DNA of 64,000 nucleotides from NCBI RefSeq assembly GCF_003337565.1, contig NZ_QPJL01000001.1, positions 186,001-250,000 of the forward strand, read 5' to 3'. The notes below the pieces were generated by a model. That model searched no databases and had not been told where the DNA came from. It worked only from the letters and a program-made list of their open reading frames with translations. How positions within the stretch are numbered: position 1 is the first letter of the stretch; every line of letters starts with the position of its first letter. The translations under genes were made by a program, and so were the position numbers. The stretch is from Paracoccus lutimaris (GTDB taxonomy: Bacteria > Pseudomonadota > Alphaproteobacteria > Rhodobacterales > Rhodobacteraceae). Shown here in pieces: positions 28,347 to 36,443 of this stretch.

Positions 28347-29600
28347 TCACCGGGCGGTGATCCGGGTCGCGTCCTGCAACTGCCCGCCGGTCAGCAGCAC
28401 CTCGCGCGGCAGCGGGTGGCTGATGAAGTAAAGCGGGCTGGCCGTTGGCCCATAGGCGCCGCAGGCATGGATGGCGATCAGGTCGCCCTCGTCAAGCCGG
28501 GGCAGCATGACCCCGCCGCCCAGCTTGTCGATCGAGGTGCAGAGCGGGCCGGAAATGTCGTGCTTTTCCTCGGGCCGGGTGCCGGCTTCGTCACCGCCAA
28601 TACGGTGGATGACATAGTTGCGGCGCAGCACCATGCCGAAATTGCCCGAGGCCGCCAGATTCGCGTTCAGCCCGCCATCGCAGATCGCGATGCGGCTGCC
28701 GCGCGATTGCTTGACCGAGACGACGCGGGTCACGAACCAGCCCGCCGGTCCGACCAGATAGCGGCCCAGTTCCAGCACCAGTTTCGTGCCGGCAAGGCGC
28801 GGATCGGCGCGGAAGGTGTCCAGCGCCGGGCCGATCTCGGCGGCGATGGCGGCAAGGTCCAGCGCCTGATCGCCAGGGTGATAGGGAATGCCAAGCCCCG
28901 CGCCGAAGATCAGCTTTTCGGGGCGCAGGTCCAGCGCGGCGCAGGTCTGGGAAAACACCTGCATGAAGATGCGCCAGTTCTCGCAGATCGCGTCAGGCTT
29001 CAGGCTTTGCGTGCCGGAATAGATATGCAGCCCGATGATGCGCAGGTTGGGCAGGGCGGCGATCCGGGGCAGGATTTCGGCGGCATCCTCGACATCGATG
29101 CCAAAGGGGCTGGGCCGTCCGGCCATCTGGTCGCCAAAGCCCTTGGGCACGCGGTCGGGGGCGATGCGGATCAGCACCGGCTGGATGCGTCCGGCCTCGG
29201 CTGCAAGGCGGTCGGCCAGCTCGGCCTCACGCAGGCTTTCAAGGACCAGCTCACCCAGACCGCAATCGATGGCGTCGCGCAGCTCGAATTCCTGCTTAGC
29301 CGGGCCGGTAAAGCTGATCCGGGCCGGGTCCCATCCGGCCTGCCGTCCCAGCACCAGCTCGCCGCCCGAGGAAATGTCCAGATAGTCCAGCCGGTCGCGC
29401 ATCCAGCCCAGCAGCGCCGGGTTCGGGTTGCTTTTCACGGCAAAACTGATCGCGAACCAGCGTCCCAGATGCGCGCGCAGATCGGCCAGCCGCGCCTCCA
29501 CGATGTCGGTGGCATAGACATAGGCCGGCGTCCCAAGGCGGTCCGCCGCCTCGGTCAGGTGCTGGTCAAGCGCAACCGGGTCAATTTTGCTTGGTAACAT
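28347..29600 (-). CDS. PLP-dependent decarboxylase (LysA-like, exosortase A-cassette type)
   Basis: This 417-residue fold-type III enzyme is related to diaminopimelate decarboxylase. Lys56 (SFAVKSNPNP) should bind PLP, with HIYSGTQ near 192, CDGG at 307-310 and GAYG at 381-384. The catalytic Cys354 is kept, but its context is CTSID instead of the CESGD of true LysA, which points to a different substrate. It resembles the decarboxylases of exosortase A loci and BtrK of butirosin synthesis, which acts on a carrier-protein-bound substrate. It overlaps the carrier-protein gene by 20 nt, supporting work on an ACP-bound amino acid. The substrate is inferred. Confidence 0.8.
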   Translation of the reverse strand: MLPSKIDPVALDQHLTEAADRLGTPAYVYATDIVEARLADLRAHLGRWFAISFAVKSNPNPALLGWMRDRLDYLDISSGGELVLGRQAGWDPARISFTGPAKQEFELRDAIDCGLGELVLESLREAELADRLAAEAGRIQPVLIRIAPDRVPKGFGDQMAGRPSPFGIDVEDAAEILPRIAALPNLRIIGLHIYSGTQSLKPDAICENWRIFMQVFSQTCAALDLRPEKLIFGAGLGIPYHPGDQALDLAAIAAEIGPALDTFRADPRLAGTKLVLELGRYLVGPAGWFVTRVVSVKQSRGSRIAICDGGLNANLAASGNFGMVLRRNYVIHRIGGDEAGTRPEEKHDISGPLCTSIDKLGGGVMLPRLDEGDLIAIHACGAYGPTASPLYFISHPLPREVLLTGGQLQDATRITAR

Positions 29601-29817
29601 AGTCTAGGATGGCGTCGATGGTATCGAAATTGTCCAGCGTCACATCGGCAGGCTGCACATGCGCGCCGCCCTTGTCCTCGATGAAGGCGATCAGCCCCAC
29701 CATCGAGACCGAATCGAGCATCCCGGTCGAGAACAGCTCTGTGTCGCCCGCGATGGGCTCGTCGACGTTCAGTTCGGTCTGAACATAAGTGATAAGATCG
29801 TCTTTGTTGAGGCTCAT
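29581..29817 (-). CDS. Acyl carrier protein
   Basis: This 78-residue phosphopantetheine-binding protein has the attachment motif STGMLDSVSMVGLI with Ser36. The acidic four-helix pattern is typical, but the sequence is distinct from fatty-acid AcpP (LDSVSM in place of DSLDTVEL), as in specialised carrier proteins. The start at 29817 gives MSLNKDDLITYVQ. It sits 16 nt after the AMP-forming ligase and overlaps the decarboxylase start, so all three products are probably made together. The likely role is to carry the unit activated by the ligase. Confidence 0.88.
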   Translation of the reverse strand: MSLNKDDLITYVQTELNVDEPIAGDTELFSTGMLDSVSMVGLIAFIEDKGGAHVQPADVTLDNFDTIDAILDYVTKQN

Positions 29818-29833
29818 GGTCCGTTGCTTTCCG

Positions 29834-31411
29834 TCAAACCTGTGCAGCGGCCGCCGCCTTGGCGGTCGCGATGATGGCGGGGCGGTCCAGCTTGCCGCTG
29901 GCTGTACGGGGCATGGTGCCGTCCCAAGCATGAAAATAGCTGGGACGCATGTAATGCGCCATCGTTCTGGTGCAATGCAACGCAAGTGCGCTTTCATCCG
30001 CCTGCGGCAGATAGGTCACGGCGGCATGAACGGCCTGACCCAGTTCGGGGTCCTCGACGCCGTAGGCCACGACATCGCTGACCAGCCCGCTTTGCGAGAT
30101 GATGTCCTCGACCTCGGTCGGCGACAGGCGGAAGCCCAGCGTCTTGATCATCTCGTCCATGCGGCTGACGAACCACATGTCGCCATCGTCATCGACCCGC
30201 ACCAGATCGCCCGACCAGACCACCGGCTCGTCGCCCAGAATATGCGCAAGCTCGGGGCAGGGGCGGATCTTCCGGGCGGTGACCTCGGGCTGTTCCCAAT
30301 AGCCCATGCTGACCAGGGGGCCGGCATGGACCAGTTCGCCCTGTTCGCCGGGACCGGCGATGCCCTGGCCATGCTTGATCGCAAAGACGCGCGCATTGGG
30401 GATCTGGCGTCCGATCGAACCCATCTTGGCGGCATATTTTTCGGGCGGCAGATAGGTCGAGCGGAAGGATTCGGTCAGCCCGTACATCAGGTAGATATCG
30501 ACGCCCGGAAAGACCTGCGGCAGCACCTCAAGGATATTCGGGGGGATCTTGCCGCCGGTATTGGTGATACGTTTCAGCGCCGGCAGCTCGGTCGGGCTGT
30601 CCTGCAGCAACCGCACGATCTGGTTCCACAGCGGCGGCACCCCGGCGATGCCCGTCACATTCTCGTCCAGGGCCATGCGGATGATCTCGGTCTGCATGGC
30701 CAGCGGCTGGTGGACGACGGTGCCGCCGGTCAGCAGCATCGTCGTCAGCTGGTTGAGACCGGCGTCGAAGCTGTAGGGCAGCACGGAAAGCAGCCGGTCG
30801 GTTTCGTCCAGACGCAGATATTCGGCCACCGAGATCGCGCCGACGCGGATATTGCGATGGCTGAGCATCACCCCCTTGGGCGCCCCGGTCGAGCCCGAGG
30901 TGTAGATGATCATCGCCAGGCCGCGCGGGTCGGATTCGTCGGGCGCGGAGCCGGTATCGGCGGGCAACGCCGTCCACGGGTCCGCGCCCTGGGCAAGGCC
31001 CTCGGCCTTACCCTGAAACAGAAATGCCGTGCCTTCGGGCAGGGCATTGTCGCCGGTCAGCCTGACCAGCGCATTGCGCGGCCCGATCACCGCCCGCGCA
31101 CGGCTGTCGCGGGCGACATAGGCCAGCTGCGCCGCCGTCCAGCGAAAATTCACATTCACGACCACCGCGCCCATCTTCCAGGCGCCGAACATGGCGGCGA
31201 CCTCGTCGATGCCCTTGCGCAGATGCACGATCACCCGGTCACCCGGCCGGATCCCCCGCGCGACCAGCCAGTCGGCGATGCGGCCGGCCTCGGCCACCAG
31301 CTCTGCATAGGTCGCGCGGTGCGTGCGGTCGATGGCCGCGATCTTGCCGGCGCGTTCCGGCAGGTTGTCTGCCAAGAGCTGCCACATGCGACGGTCGAAA
31401 CGCTCATCCAT
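29834..31411 (-). CDS. AMP-forming acyl/aminoacyl ligase (exosortase A-associated type)
   Basis: This 525-residue adenylating enzyme should activate a carboxylic or amino acid and load it on the adjacent carrier protein. The core motif YTSGSTGAPKG is at 170-180, YGLTESFRSTYLPPE in the middle and WSGDLVR plus the C-terminal Lys of PRTASGKLDR complete the active site. VLPYSFDAGLNQLTT, GVPPLWNQ and TESFRSTYLPPE are features I recall from the exosortase A-associated ligase family. ATG 31411 overlaps the preceding gene by 8 nt. The substrate cannot be read with confidence. Confidence 0.85.
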   Translation of the reverse strand: MDERFDRRMWQLLADNLPERAGKIAAIDRTHRATYAELVAEAGRIADWLVARGIRPGDRVIVHLRKGIDEVAAMFGAWKMGAVVVNVNFRWTAAQLAYVARDSRARAVIGPRNALVRLTGDNALPEGTAFLFQGKAEGLAQGADPWTALPADTGSAPDESDPRGLAMIIYTSGSTGAPKGVMLSHRNIRVGAISVAEYLRLDETDRLLSVLPYSFDAGLNQLTTMLLTGGTVVHQPLAMQTEIIRMALDENVTGIAGVPPLWNQIVRLLQDSPTELPALKRITNTGGKIPPNILEVLPQVFPGVDIYLMYGLTESFRSTYLPPEKYAAKMGSIGRQIPNARVFAIKHGQGIAGPGEQGELVHAGPLVSMGYWEQPEVTARKIRPCPELAHILGDEPVVWSGDLVRVDDDGDMWFVSRMDEMIKTLGFRLSPTEVEDIISQSGLVSDVVAYGVEDPELGQAVHAAVTYLPQADESALALHCTRTMAHYMRPSYFHAWDGTMPRTASGKLDRPAIIATAKAAAAAQV

Positions 31412-31949
31412 CGCCGGCGGCTTTTTTCTTCTTGGCCGCAAAGATCGGCAGGCTGGGATAGATCTTCGCGGGCGAGCCGAAGACGATCGAATCAGAGGGG
31501 ACATTGGTCGTCACGGCGGTATTGGCACCGATCCGCACCCGGTCGCCGATCTTGATGCGGCCCAGCACGGTCGAGTTCACGCCGATGAACACGTCATCGC
31601 CAATGACCGGCGCCCCCGGTCCCATATTGGTGCCGATGGTGACATTGTGCATGACGCCGCAGCGGTCGCCGATCACCGCCTCGGGGTGGATCGACAGCGA
31701 GCCCTCGGCATGGATGATGTGGAAGTCCTTGCCGATGGTGACCTGGGGGGGGATCCACACTTTGGTGACGTTCAGGATCAGGAATTTCTGCAGCCCATAG
31801 AACTTGGTGGCGATCCAGCGCAATGCAGGATTGTGAATGCCGATCGCCCAGCGACCATAGCGATAGACCGCAAGCGAGATGAATGCGGTTTCGGTCAGCG
31901 AACGGCCATGGCGCCGGTAATCACCACGCAGATTTTCAAACATCACCAT
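31404..31949 (-). CDS. Hexapeptide-repeat acyltransferase (serine acetyltransferase-like)
   Basis: This protein of about 181 residues has a C-terminal left-handed beta helix of hexapeptide repeats (HPEAVIGDRCGVMHNVTIGT, GDDVFIGVNSTVLGRIKIGDRVRIGANTAV) ending in GSPAKIY, as in CysE-like O-acetyltransferases of polysaccharide loci. It may acetylate the sugar, or transfer the unit made by the ligase/ACP/decarboxylase group. The start is uncertain: ATG 31949, ATG 31943 or a TTG at 31994, none with a strong ribosome-binding site. The sequence around the start is visibly AT-richer than its neighbours. Confidence 0.82.
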   Translation of the reverse strand: MVMFENLRGDYRRHGRSLTETAFISLAVYRYGRWAIGIHNPALRWIATKFYGLQKFLILNVTKVWIPPQVTIGKDFHIIHAEGSLSIHPEAVIGDRCGVMHNVTIGTNMGPGAPVIGDDVFIGVNSTVLGRIKIGDRVRIGANTAVTTNVPSDSIVFGSPAKIYPSLPIFAAKKKKAAGDG

Positions 31950-32028
31950 ACACTTACATATTCGAAAAAGGCGTCCAAAACGGTTCTCTTCCAATATCTC
32001 AGATGAAAGGGAAAACTCAACCTGACTG
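31950..32028 (-). promoter_or_regulatory. AT-rich gap before the hexapeptide acyltransferase; possible internal promoter
   Basis: This 79-nt gap within the minus-strand cluster is clearly lower in GC than the genes around it. On the minus strand TTGAGT is followed 18 nt later by TATTGG, a weak -35/-10 match. It could let the acyltransferase-ligase-ACP-decarboxylase part be expressed separately from the sugar genes. The evidence is weak. Confidence 0.25.
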
Positions 32029-33099
32029 TTAGGACGGGTTTTGCGGGTTGCGGGCCGCGATCAGGTCAAGCGTGCGGCGCAGATCGTCCCATTCCAGGCG
32101 AAAACCGCCGATGGTTCCATGGCCCACGACCATGGCAAAGTGCTGCCGCCAGCAATCCGTGAGCAGCTTCAGCGCCGAGGTGACCCGGTCCGGGGGCTGG
32201 ATGGTCAGCAGCGCGCCGCCCGCGCGCATCGCGATGACGCCATGGGCAAGCTGGCTGCCCTCGACCCCGACGACCAGATCAGTGCCGCCGACGGCCAGGG
32301 CGATCTCGTCAACGCTGTGGCGGTCGATATAGAGCGTGCGAAAGCCGTATTCCACCTCGAGCCGCTCGGCGATCTCGGCCTCGTTCTCCAGGATGCGCGT
32401 CGCACCGCTGGTGCCGCGAAAGATGAAGACACCGGGCAGAGGCTTGCAGACGCGCCCCGCCAGCAGACGGGCGCGGTTCTCGCTTGCGCGGGCCTGACGG
32501 CTGGCATTGTTGTGCAGATCGTCAAACAGCACCAGCTCGTCGAAATGCACATCGCCGATGCGTTCGGGCGTCATGCCCAGCACTTCCTCATAGCGCGCGA
32601 TATGGCCGCCGCGGAGCGGGGCCGTGGTCACGGGATGGCCGGCGGTCTCGGCCAGCCGATAGGTCATGCAGTCGTTCAACAGCCAGTTTCCGAACCAGCG
32701 ATTGCCGATCCAGCTTTCATAGATCGCCCCCGAAATGCTGCGCTCGGGGCGGGGATAGGACAGGCGCCGGCCCTCGTGCCGGCCATCGCGCAGATGCATC
32801 TCGGCGCCGCGCGCATATAGGGCGCCGTCGATGTAATCCACGTCGCGCAGCCGGTAAGCCATGGTCGCCGCGATCGGCTCCTGTGGATCGCCCAGCATGC
32901 ATGCCACGATATCGCTGAGCGCGCCGAATTCCGTTTGTGCGACATGCTCGATCTGGTCAGGCAGCCAGATCCCCGGAATGATCTCGACCTTTTCCGCCGG
33001 GCTGATTTCCCAGCGCTCGACGGCGGTGTCGAGGAACTCTTTGCGCCCGCCGCCGACAAGGCGCGCGAGACGATTTGTGATCGGTCGCAGGGAATGCAT
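32029..33099 (-). CDS. Glycosyltransferase family 61 (DUF563) protein
   Basis: This 356-residue protein resembles the DUF563/GT61 family: an N-terminal variable part, SISGAIYESWIGNRWFGNWL in the middle, and a C-terminal block with VFIFRGTSGATRILENEAEI followed by IALAVGGTDLVVGVEGSQLAHGVIAM, the conserved region of bacterial GT61 proteins. No signal peptide is seen, consistent with a cytosolic transferase. It is the only clear glycosyltransferase in the cluster and could attach the colitose-type sugar, though GT61 donors vary and this is inference. Confidence 0.78.
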   Translation of the reverse strand: MHSLRPITNRLARLVGGGRKEFLDTAVERWEISPAEKVEIIPGIWLPDQIEHVAQTEFGALSDIVACMLGDPQEPIAATMAYRLRDVDYIDGALYARGAEMHLRDGRHEGRRLSYPRPERSISGAIYESWIGNRWFGNWLLNDCMTYRLAETAGHPVTTAPLRGGHIARYEEVLGMTPERIGDVHFDELVLFDDLHNNASRQARASENRARLLAGRVCKPLPGVFIFRGTSGATRILENEAEIAERLEVEYGFRTLYIDRHSVDEIALAVGGTDLVVGVEGSQLAHGVIAMRAGGALLTIQPPDRVTSALKLLTDCWRQHFAMVVGHGTIGGFRLEWDDLRRTLDLIAARNPQNPS

Positions 33100-33160
33100 C
33101 TATGCTCGGCCTTGTTGTTGGACCCGAGTTTATGGCGATGAGCCGGGGGCACAAGGGGCG

Positions 33161-34336
33161 TCAGCCGCCCCAGCCCGGCAAAGTGTCGCGGACCGTGCCG
33201 GCAAGGGTCTTGGCGATCATCGCGTGATCGGCCATCGAGGGATGCCACAGGCAGGCGCTGCGCTGCAGATCGGGCAGGACCACCAGCTTGACCCCGACGC
33301 CATCCGCGGCCAGGGCTTCGGCGGTCTGGCGATAGGGAGCGATCAGTTCCTCGCCATATTCGCCGAATGCCAGCAGGATCAGCTGCGCATCCGGGTTCTC
33401 GGCCAGCCGGGCGCGGGCGAATTCCGCAAGCGCGGGGCCGAAATCGCGTGACAGCGCGGCCTTGTCCTGCCAGGGCTCGCCCGTGGCAAAACCCGAGCCG
33501 AAATCGTTTGAGCCCAGCCCGATCACCAGAAGATCCGCCTTGCGTCCGGGCAGCCGCGCCGCCTCAGGCTGCGAGGGCAGAGCCAGCGGGTAAAGCTGGC
33601 GCATGGTCCGCTGCGGCTCGACCCCGCCGTAATTGCGCAAAAGCCCGATCCCGGAGCGCGCGATCACCCGGTAATCCGTGCCCAGATCCTGCGCCAGCCG
33701 GGCCGGAAAGGCGCGGCTGGTATCGGTCGCGGCAAAGACCTGTTCGCTGTCGCAATCGCGCCGCTGCGAGGTGTTGCCAAAGCCCACCGTGTCGGAATCG
33801 CCGATGAATTCGATCAGCCGGGCCGGTGGCTGGGGTGCCGGCAAGGGTGTCGCGCCGGCATCCAGGAAAAACCCGTCGAACTCGGCCGGGCCATGCCATT
33901 CGCTGATCCGCTCGGCCCGGATCAGGTGCGGACCGGAGGGCAGGCCCTCGATGCGCAGATCCTTCTGGCCGGGACGGGCGATCTCGACCGCGCTGCCATC
34001 CAGCGTGACGCGCCAGCGGTCGACAGAATCGTTCAGCCGCAACGTGATGGCGCTGCCCTGAAAGCGCGCCTCGGCCCGCAGGGCCGGCCATTCGTGCAAA
34101 AGACTGCCAGATGCATCCCCCGCCGCCACCCGCCCGGTGATCTGCGCGGGCAGGGCGGTCAGGCCCGGCTGCGGCGCGATCAGCCGCGCGGCAAAGGGTG
34201 CGTCCGGGGTCAGGCGCAGGGCAGGGACCGGGGTCTCGGGAAAGGGTGGCTGCGGCCATGCAAATGTCGCCAGCGCAACCGCAAAGGTCGCACCGGACAG
34301 ACCCAGCGCCCAACTTCTGATCCGCCGATGCCGCAT
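33161..34336 (-). CDS. SGNH/GDSL esterase with N-terminal membrane anchor (CE2-like)
   Basis: This 391-residue protein has an N-terminal hydrophobic segment (WALGLSGATFAVALATFAW) acting as a signal or anchor, a beta-rich domain to about residue 165, and a C-terminal SGNH hydrolase. Ser181 lies in IGDSDTVGFGN, the Gly/Asn pair in LGSNDFGSG, and the Asp/His region in LWHPSMADH. The two-domain layout resembles carbohydrate esterase family 2 deacetylases. It probably removes or moves acyl groups on the polysaccharide in the periplasm. It follows the colD-like gene by 17 nt. Confidence 0.8.
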   Translation of the reverse strand: MRHRRIRSWALGLSGATFAVALATFAWPQPPFPETPVPALRLTPDAPFAARLIAPQPGLTALPAQITGRVAAGDASGSLLHEWPALRAEARFQGSAITLRLNDSVDRWRVTLDGSAVEIARPGQKDLRIEGLPSGPHLIRAERISEWHGPAEFDGFFLDAGATPLPAPQPPARLIEFIGDSDTVGFGNTSQRRDCDSEQVFAATDTSRAFPARLAQDLGTDYRVIARSGIGLLRNYGGVEPQRTMRQLYPLALPSQPEAARLPGRKADLLVIGLGSNDFGSGFATGEPWQDKAALSRDFGPALAEFARARLAENPDAQLILLAFGEYGEELIAPYRQTAEALAADGVGVKLVVLPDLQRSACLWHPSMADHAMIAKTLAGTVRDTLPGWGG

Positions 34337-34353
34337 TTCCCCCGGCTTCGCTG

Positions 34354-35523
34354 CTATCCCCGAAACCTTGCGATGATTCCGATCGCTTCGGCAATATTAT
34401 AGTGATGATTGCCAATGAAAAAGCCGTTGCGGTCGATGTCTTCGGCATGAGTCATGGCGCCGTGCAGGCTGTGATCCATCATCGCCAGAACGGGATTCTT
34501 GGTGAAATTACCGCTGACGATGGGGCGGGTTTCAAAGCCAAGCTTATCAAGGCGCGCCAGCACCTCGCGCCGGGTCAGGCCGCAATCCGGGCGCAGGATC
34601 ATCGCAAAGCCGAACCAGCTGCTATGGCCGGTTTCGCGCTGGATGCGAAACAGCGGATGGTCCGCCATCTCGCGCGCCCACAGCGCGCCATTCGCGCGCC
34701 GCCCCGCGATCAGCGTGGGTAGCTTTTTCAGCTGCTCGACCCCCAGCGCCCCAGACATTTCCAGGGGGCGCAGGTTGTAGCCGGGCAGGACAAAGCGAAA
34801 GCTTTCCTCGAACGGATCGTCGCTTTTCTCGCCGGTCAGGCGGTTGAATTTCGGCAGGTTGCGGGTCCAGCCATGGGCGCGCAGCGCCAGAAGGATATGG
34901 TAAAGCTCTTCGTCATCGGTGACGATCAGCCCCCCCTCCATGGTCGAGATGTGATGCGAGAAAAAGCACGAAAACGTCCCCATCACCCCGAAGGTCCCGG
35001 TCTGGCGGCCGCCGAACATGGCGCCCATGGATTCGCAGTTATCCTCGATCAGGGTGATGCGGCGGGAGCCGATCAGGGCACGGATCGCGTCGAAATCATT
35101 GGGATTGCCCAAAAGGTTCACCGCCATGATCGCACGGGTGCGGTCGCTGATGGCGCTTTCCAAGGCGGTCAGGTCATAGTTCAGCGTATGGGCGTCGATA
35201 TCGACGAATTTCAGGTGCAGCCCGTATTGGTGCAGCGGGAAATAGGTCGTGGACCACGAGACGGCGGGCACGATCACCTCGTCCCCCGGCATCAGGCGCA
35301 GATCGGGGTTCTGCGTATAGCGCAGCGCCGCCACCATCGCCAGATTGGCCGATGAGCCGGAATTGACCATCACCGCGTAACGCGAGCCGGTGAAGCGGGC
35401 GAAATCGGCCTCGAATGCCGCGACCTCGGGCCCCATGGAATAGCGGTCCGAGGCGATGACGCGCTGCAAGGCCGCCTGTTCGGCGTCGTCCCAGCTTGAG
35501 GTTGCCAGCGGAAAGCGGATCAT
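34354..35523 (-). CDS. colD: GDP-4-keto-6-deoxy-D-mannose 3-dehydratase, ColD-like
   Basis: This 389-residue DegT/DnrJ/EryC1-fold protein has histidine (His190 in FSCFFSHHISTMEGG) where aminotransferases of the family have the PLP lysine. That substitution defines ColD, which removes the 3-hydroxyl of GDP-4-keto-6-deoxymannose using PLP and glutamate. IEDNCESMGAMFGG, LRAHGWTRNLPKFN, FVLPGYNLRPLEMSGALG and ETRPIVSGNFTKNP also match my memory of ColD. The gene overlaps colC (ATGA) and follows gmd, giving the full GDP-L-colitose route. The first 25 codons of the longer frame are excluded for lack of homology. Confidence 0.85.
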   Translation of the reverse strand: MIRFPLATSSWDDAEQAALQRVIASDRYSMGPEVAAFEADFARFTGSRYAVMVNSGSSANLAMVAALRYTQNPDLRLMPGDEVIVPAVSWSTTYFPLHQYGLHLKFVDIDAHTLNYDLTALESAISDRTRAIMAVNLLGNPNDFDAIRALIGSRRITLIEDNCESMGAMFGGRQTGTFGVMGTFSCFFSHHISTMEGGLIVTDDEELYHILLALRAHGWTRNLPKFNRLTGEKSDDPFEESFRFVLPGYNLRPLEMSGALGVEQLKKLPTLIAGRRANGALWAREMADHPLFRIQRETGHSSWFGFAMILRPDCGLTRREVLARLDKLGFETRPIVSGNFTKNPVLAMMDHSLHGAMTHAEDIDRNGFFIGNHHYNIAEAIGIIARFRG

Positions 35524-36443
35524 CGCGCGTCCTTCAGGTAATGGGCATAGGTCGCGGCAATGCCGTCGCGCAAAGGGGTCTGCGGCGCCCAGCCCCATGC
35601 GGTCTGGCGCGCCACGTCAAGCAGCTTGCGGCGCATGCCGACGGGCCGGTCAAGGTCATGGGTAAAGCGGCCCTTCCAGCCGATCACCTCGGCCGCGATG
35701 CGGTAATAGTCGTTGATGGAATGATCCTTACCGGGGCCGACATTCATCACCGGCGGCAAGGCGCTTGGATCGTCCAGCGCTCGCAGGATCGCGCCGGCCA
35801 GATCGGGCGCGTACATGAATTCGCGCCGGGCTTCGCCATCGCCCCAGATCTCGACCGTGCCCTCGCCCGCCTGTTTCGCCTGATGCAGCTTGTGAATGAT
35901 CGCCGGGACCAGATGCGAATGGCGCGGGTCGAACTTGTCATGCGGCCCGTAAAGATTGCAGGGGATCAGCGTGCGCCATGCCAGGTCCGGATCCTCGCGC
36001 GTGGCATATTCGATCAGCCGCATGGCCATGATCTTGGCCAGCGCATAACCTTCGTTCGTGGGCTCAAGCGGGCCGGTCAGGATGCGGTCTTCGGTCAGGC
36101 CGTCGTCCAGATCGCGCGGATAGACGCAGCTTGAGCTGAGGTTGATCAGCACCGGCACCCGCGCTGCCCGGCAGGCCTCGATCACGTTCAGCCCGATGCG
36201 GGCATTCTCGGCCAGATAGCGGACCGGCTCGGCCATATTGGCCTGAATGCCGCCGACAAGCCCCGCGGCATGGACGACGGCATCGGGGCGATACCGTGCC
36301 AGCCAGTCCTGCAAGGCGCGGGCATCGGACAGATCCAGCTCGGTCCGCGCGGGCGCCAGAACCTCCCAGCGGGACAGGCCGGGATGGTCGCGCAGATTGC
36401 GGCCGACCATGCCTTGCCCGCCGGTCAGGAACAGCCGCGCCAC
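35520..36443 (-). CDS. colC: GDP-L-colitose synthase (ColC-like epimerase/reductase)
   Basis: This 307-residue short-chain dehydrogenase of the GDP-fucose synthase family has the NADPH motif GGQGMVGRN at 8-16, Ser103-105 (LSSSCVYP) and catalytic Tyr133/Lys137 (YALAK). The VEIWGDGEARREFMYAPDLA and DLDRPVGMRRKL blocks resemble ColC, which epimerises C5 and reduces C4. GDP-fucose synthase (Fcl) is the alternative and would give GDP-L-fucose; the overlap with the ColD-like gene favours colitose. The start is GTG 36443, directly after the gmd stop, with GAGGGG upstream. Confidence 0.8.
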   Translation of the reverse strand: MARLFLTGGQGMVGRNLRDHPGLSRWEVLAPARTELDLSDARALQDWLARYRPDAVVHAAGLVGGIQANMAEPVRYLAENARIGLNVIEACRAARVPVLINLSSSCVYPRDLDDGLTEDRILTGPLEPTNEGYALAKIMAMRLIEYATREDPDLAWRTLIPCNLYGPHDKFDPRHSHLVPAIIHKLHQAKQAGEGTVEIWGDGEARREFMYAPDLAGAILRALDDPSALPPVMNVGPGKDHSINDYYRIAAEVIGWKGRFTHDLDRPVGMRRKLLDVARQTAWGWAPQTPLRDGIAATYAHYLKDAR

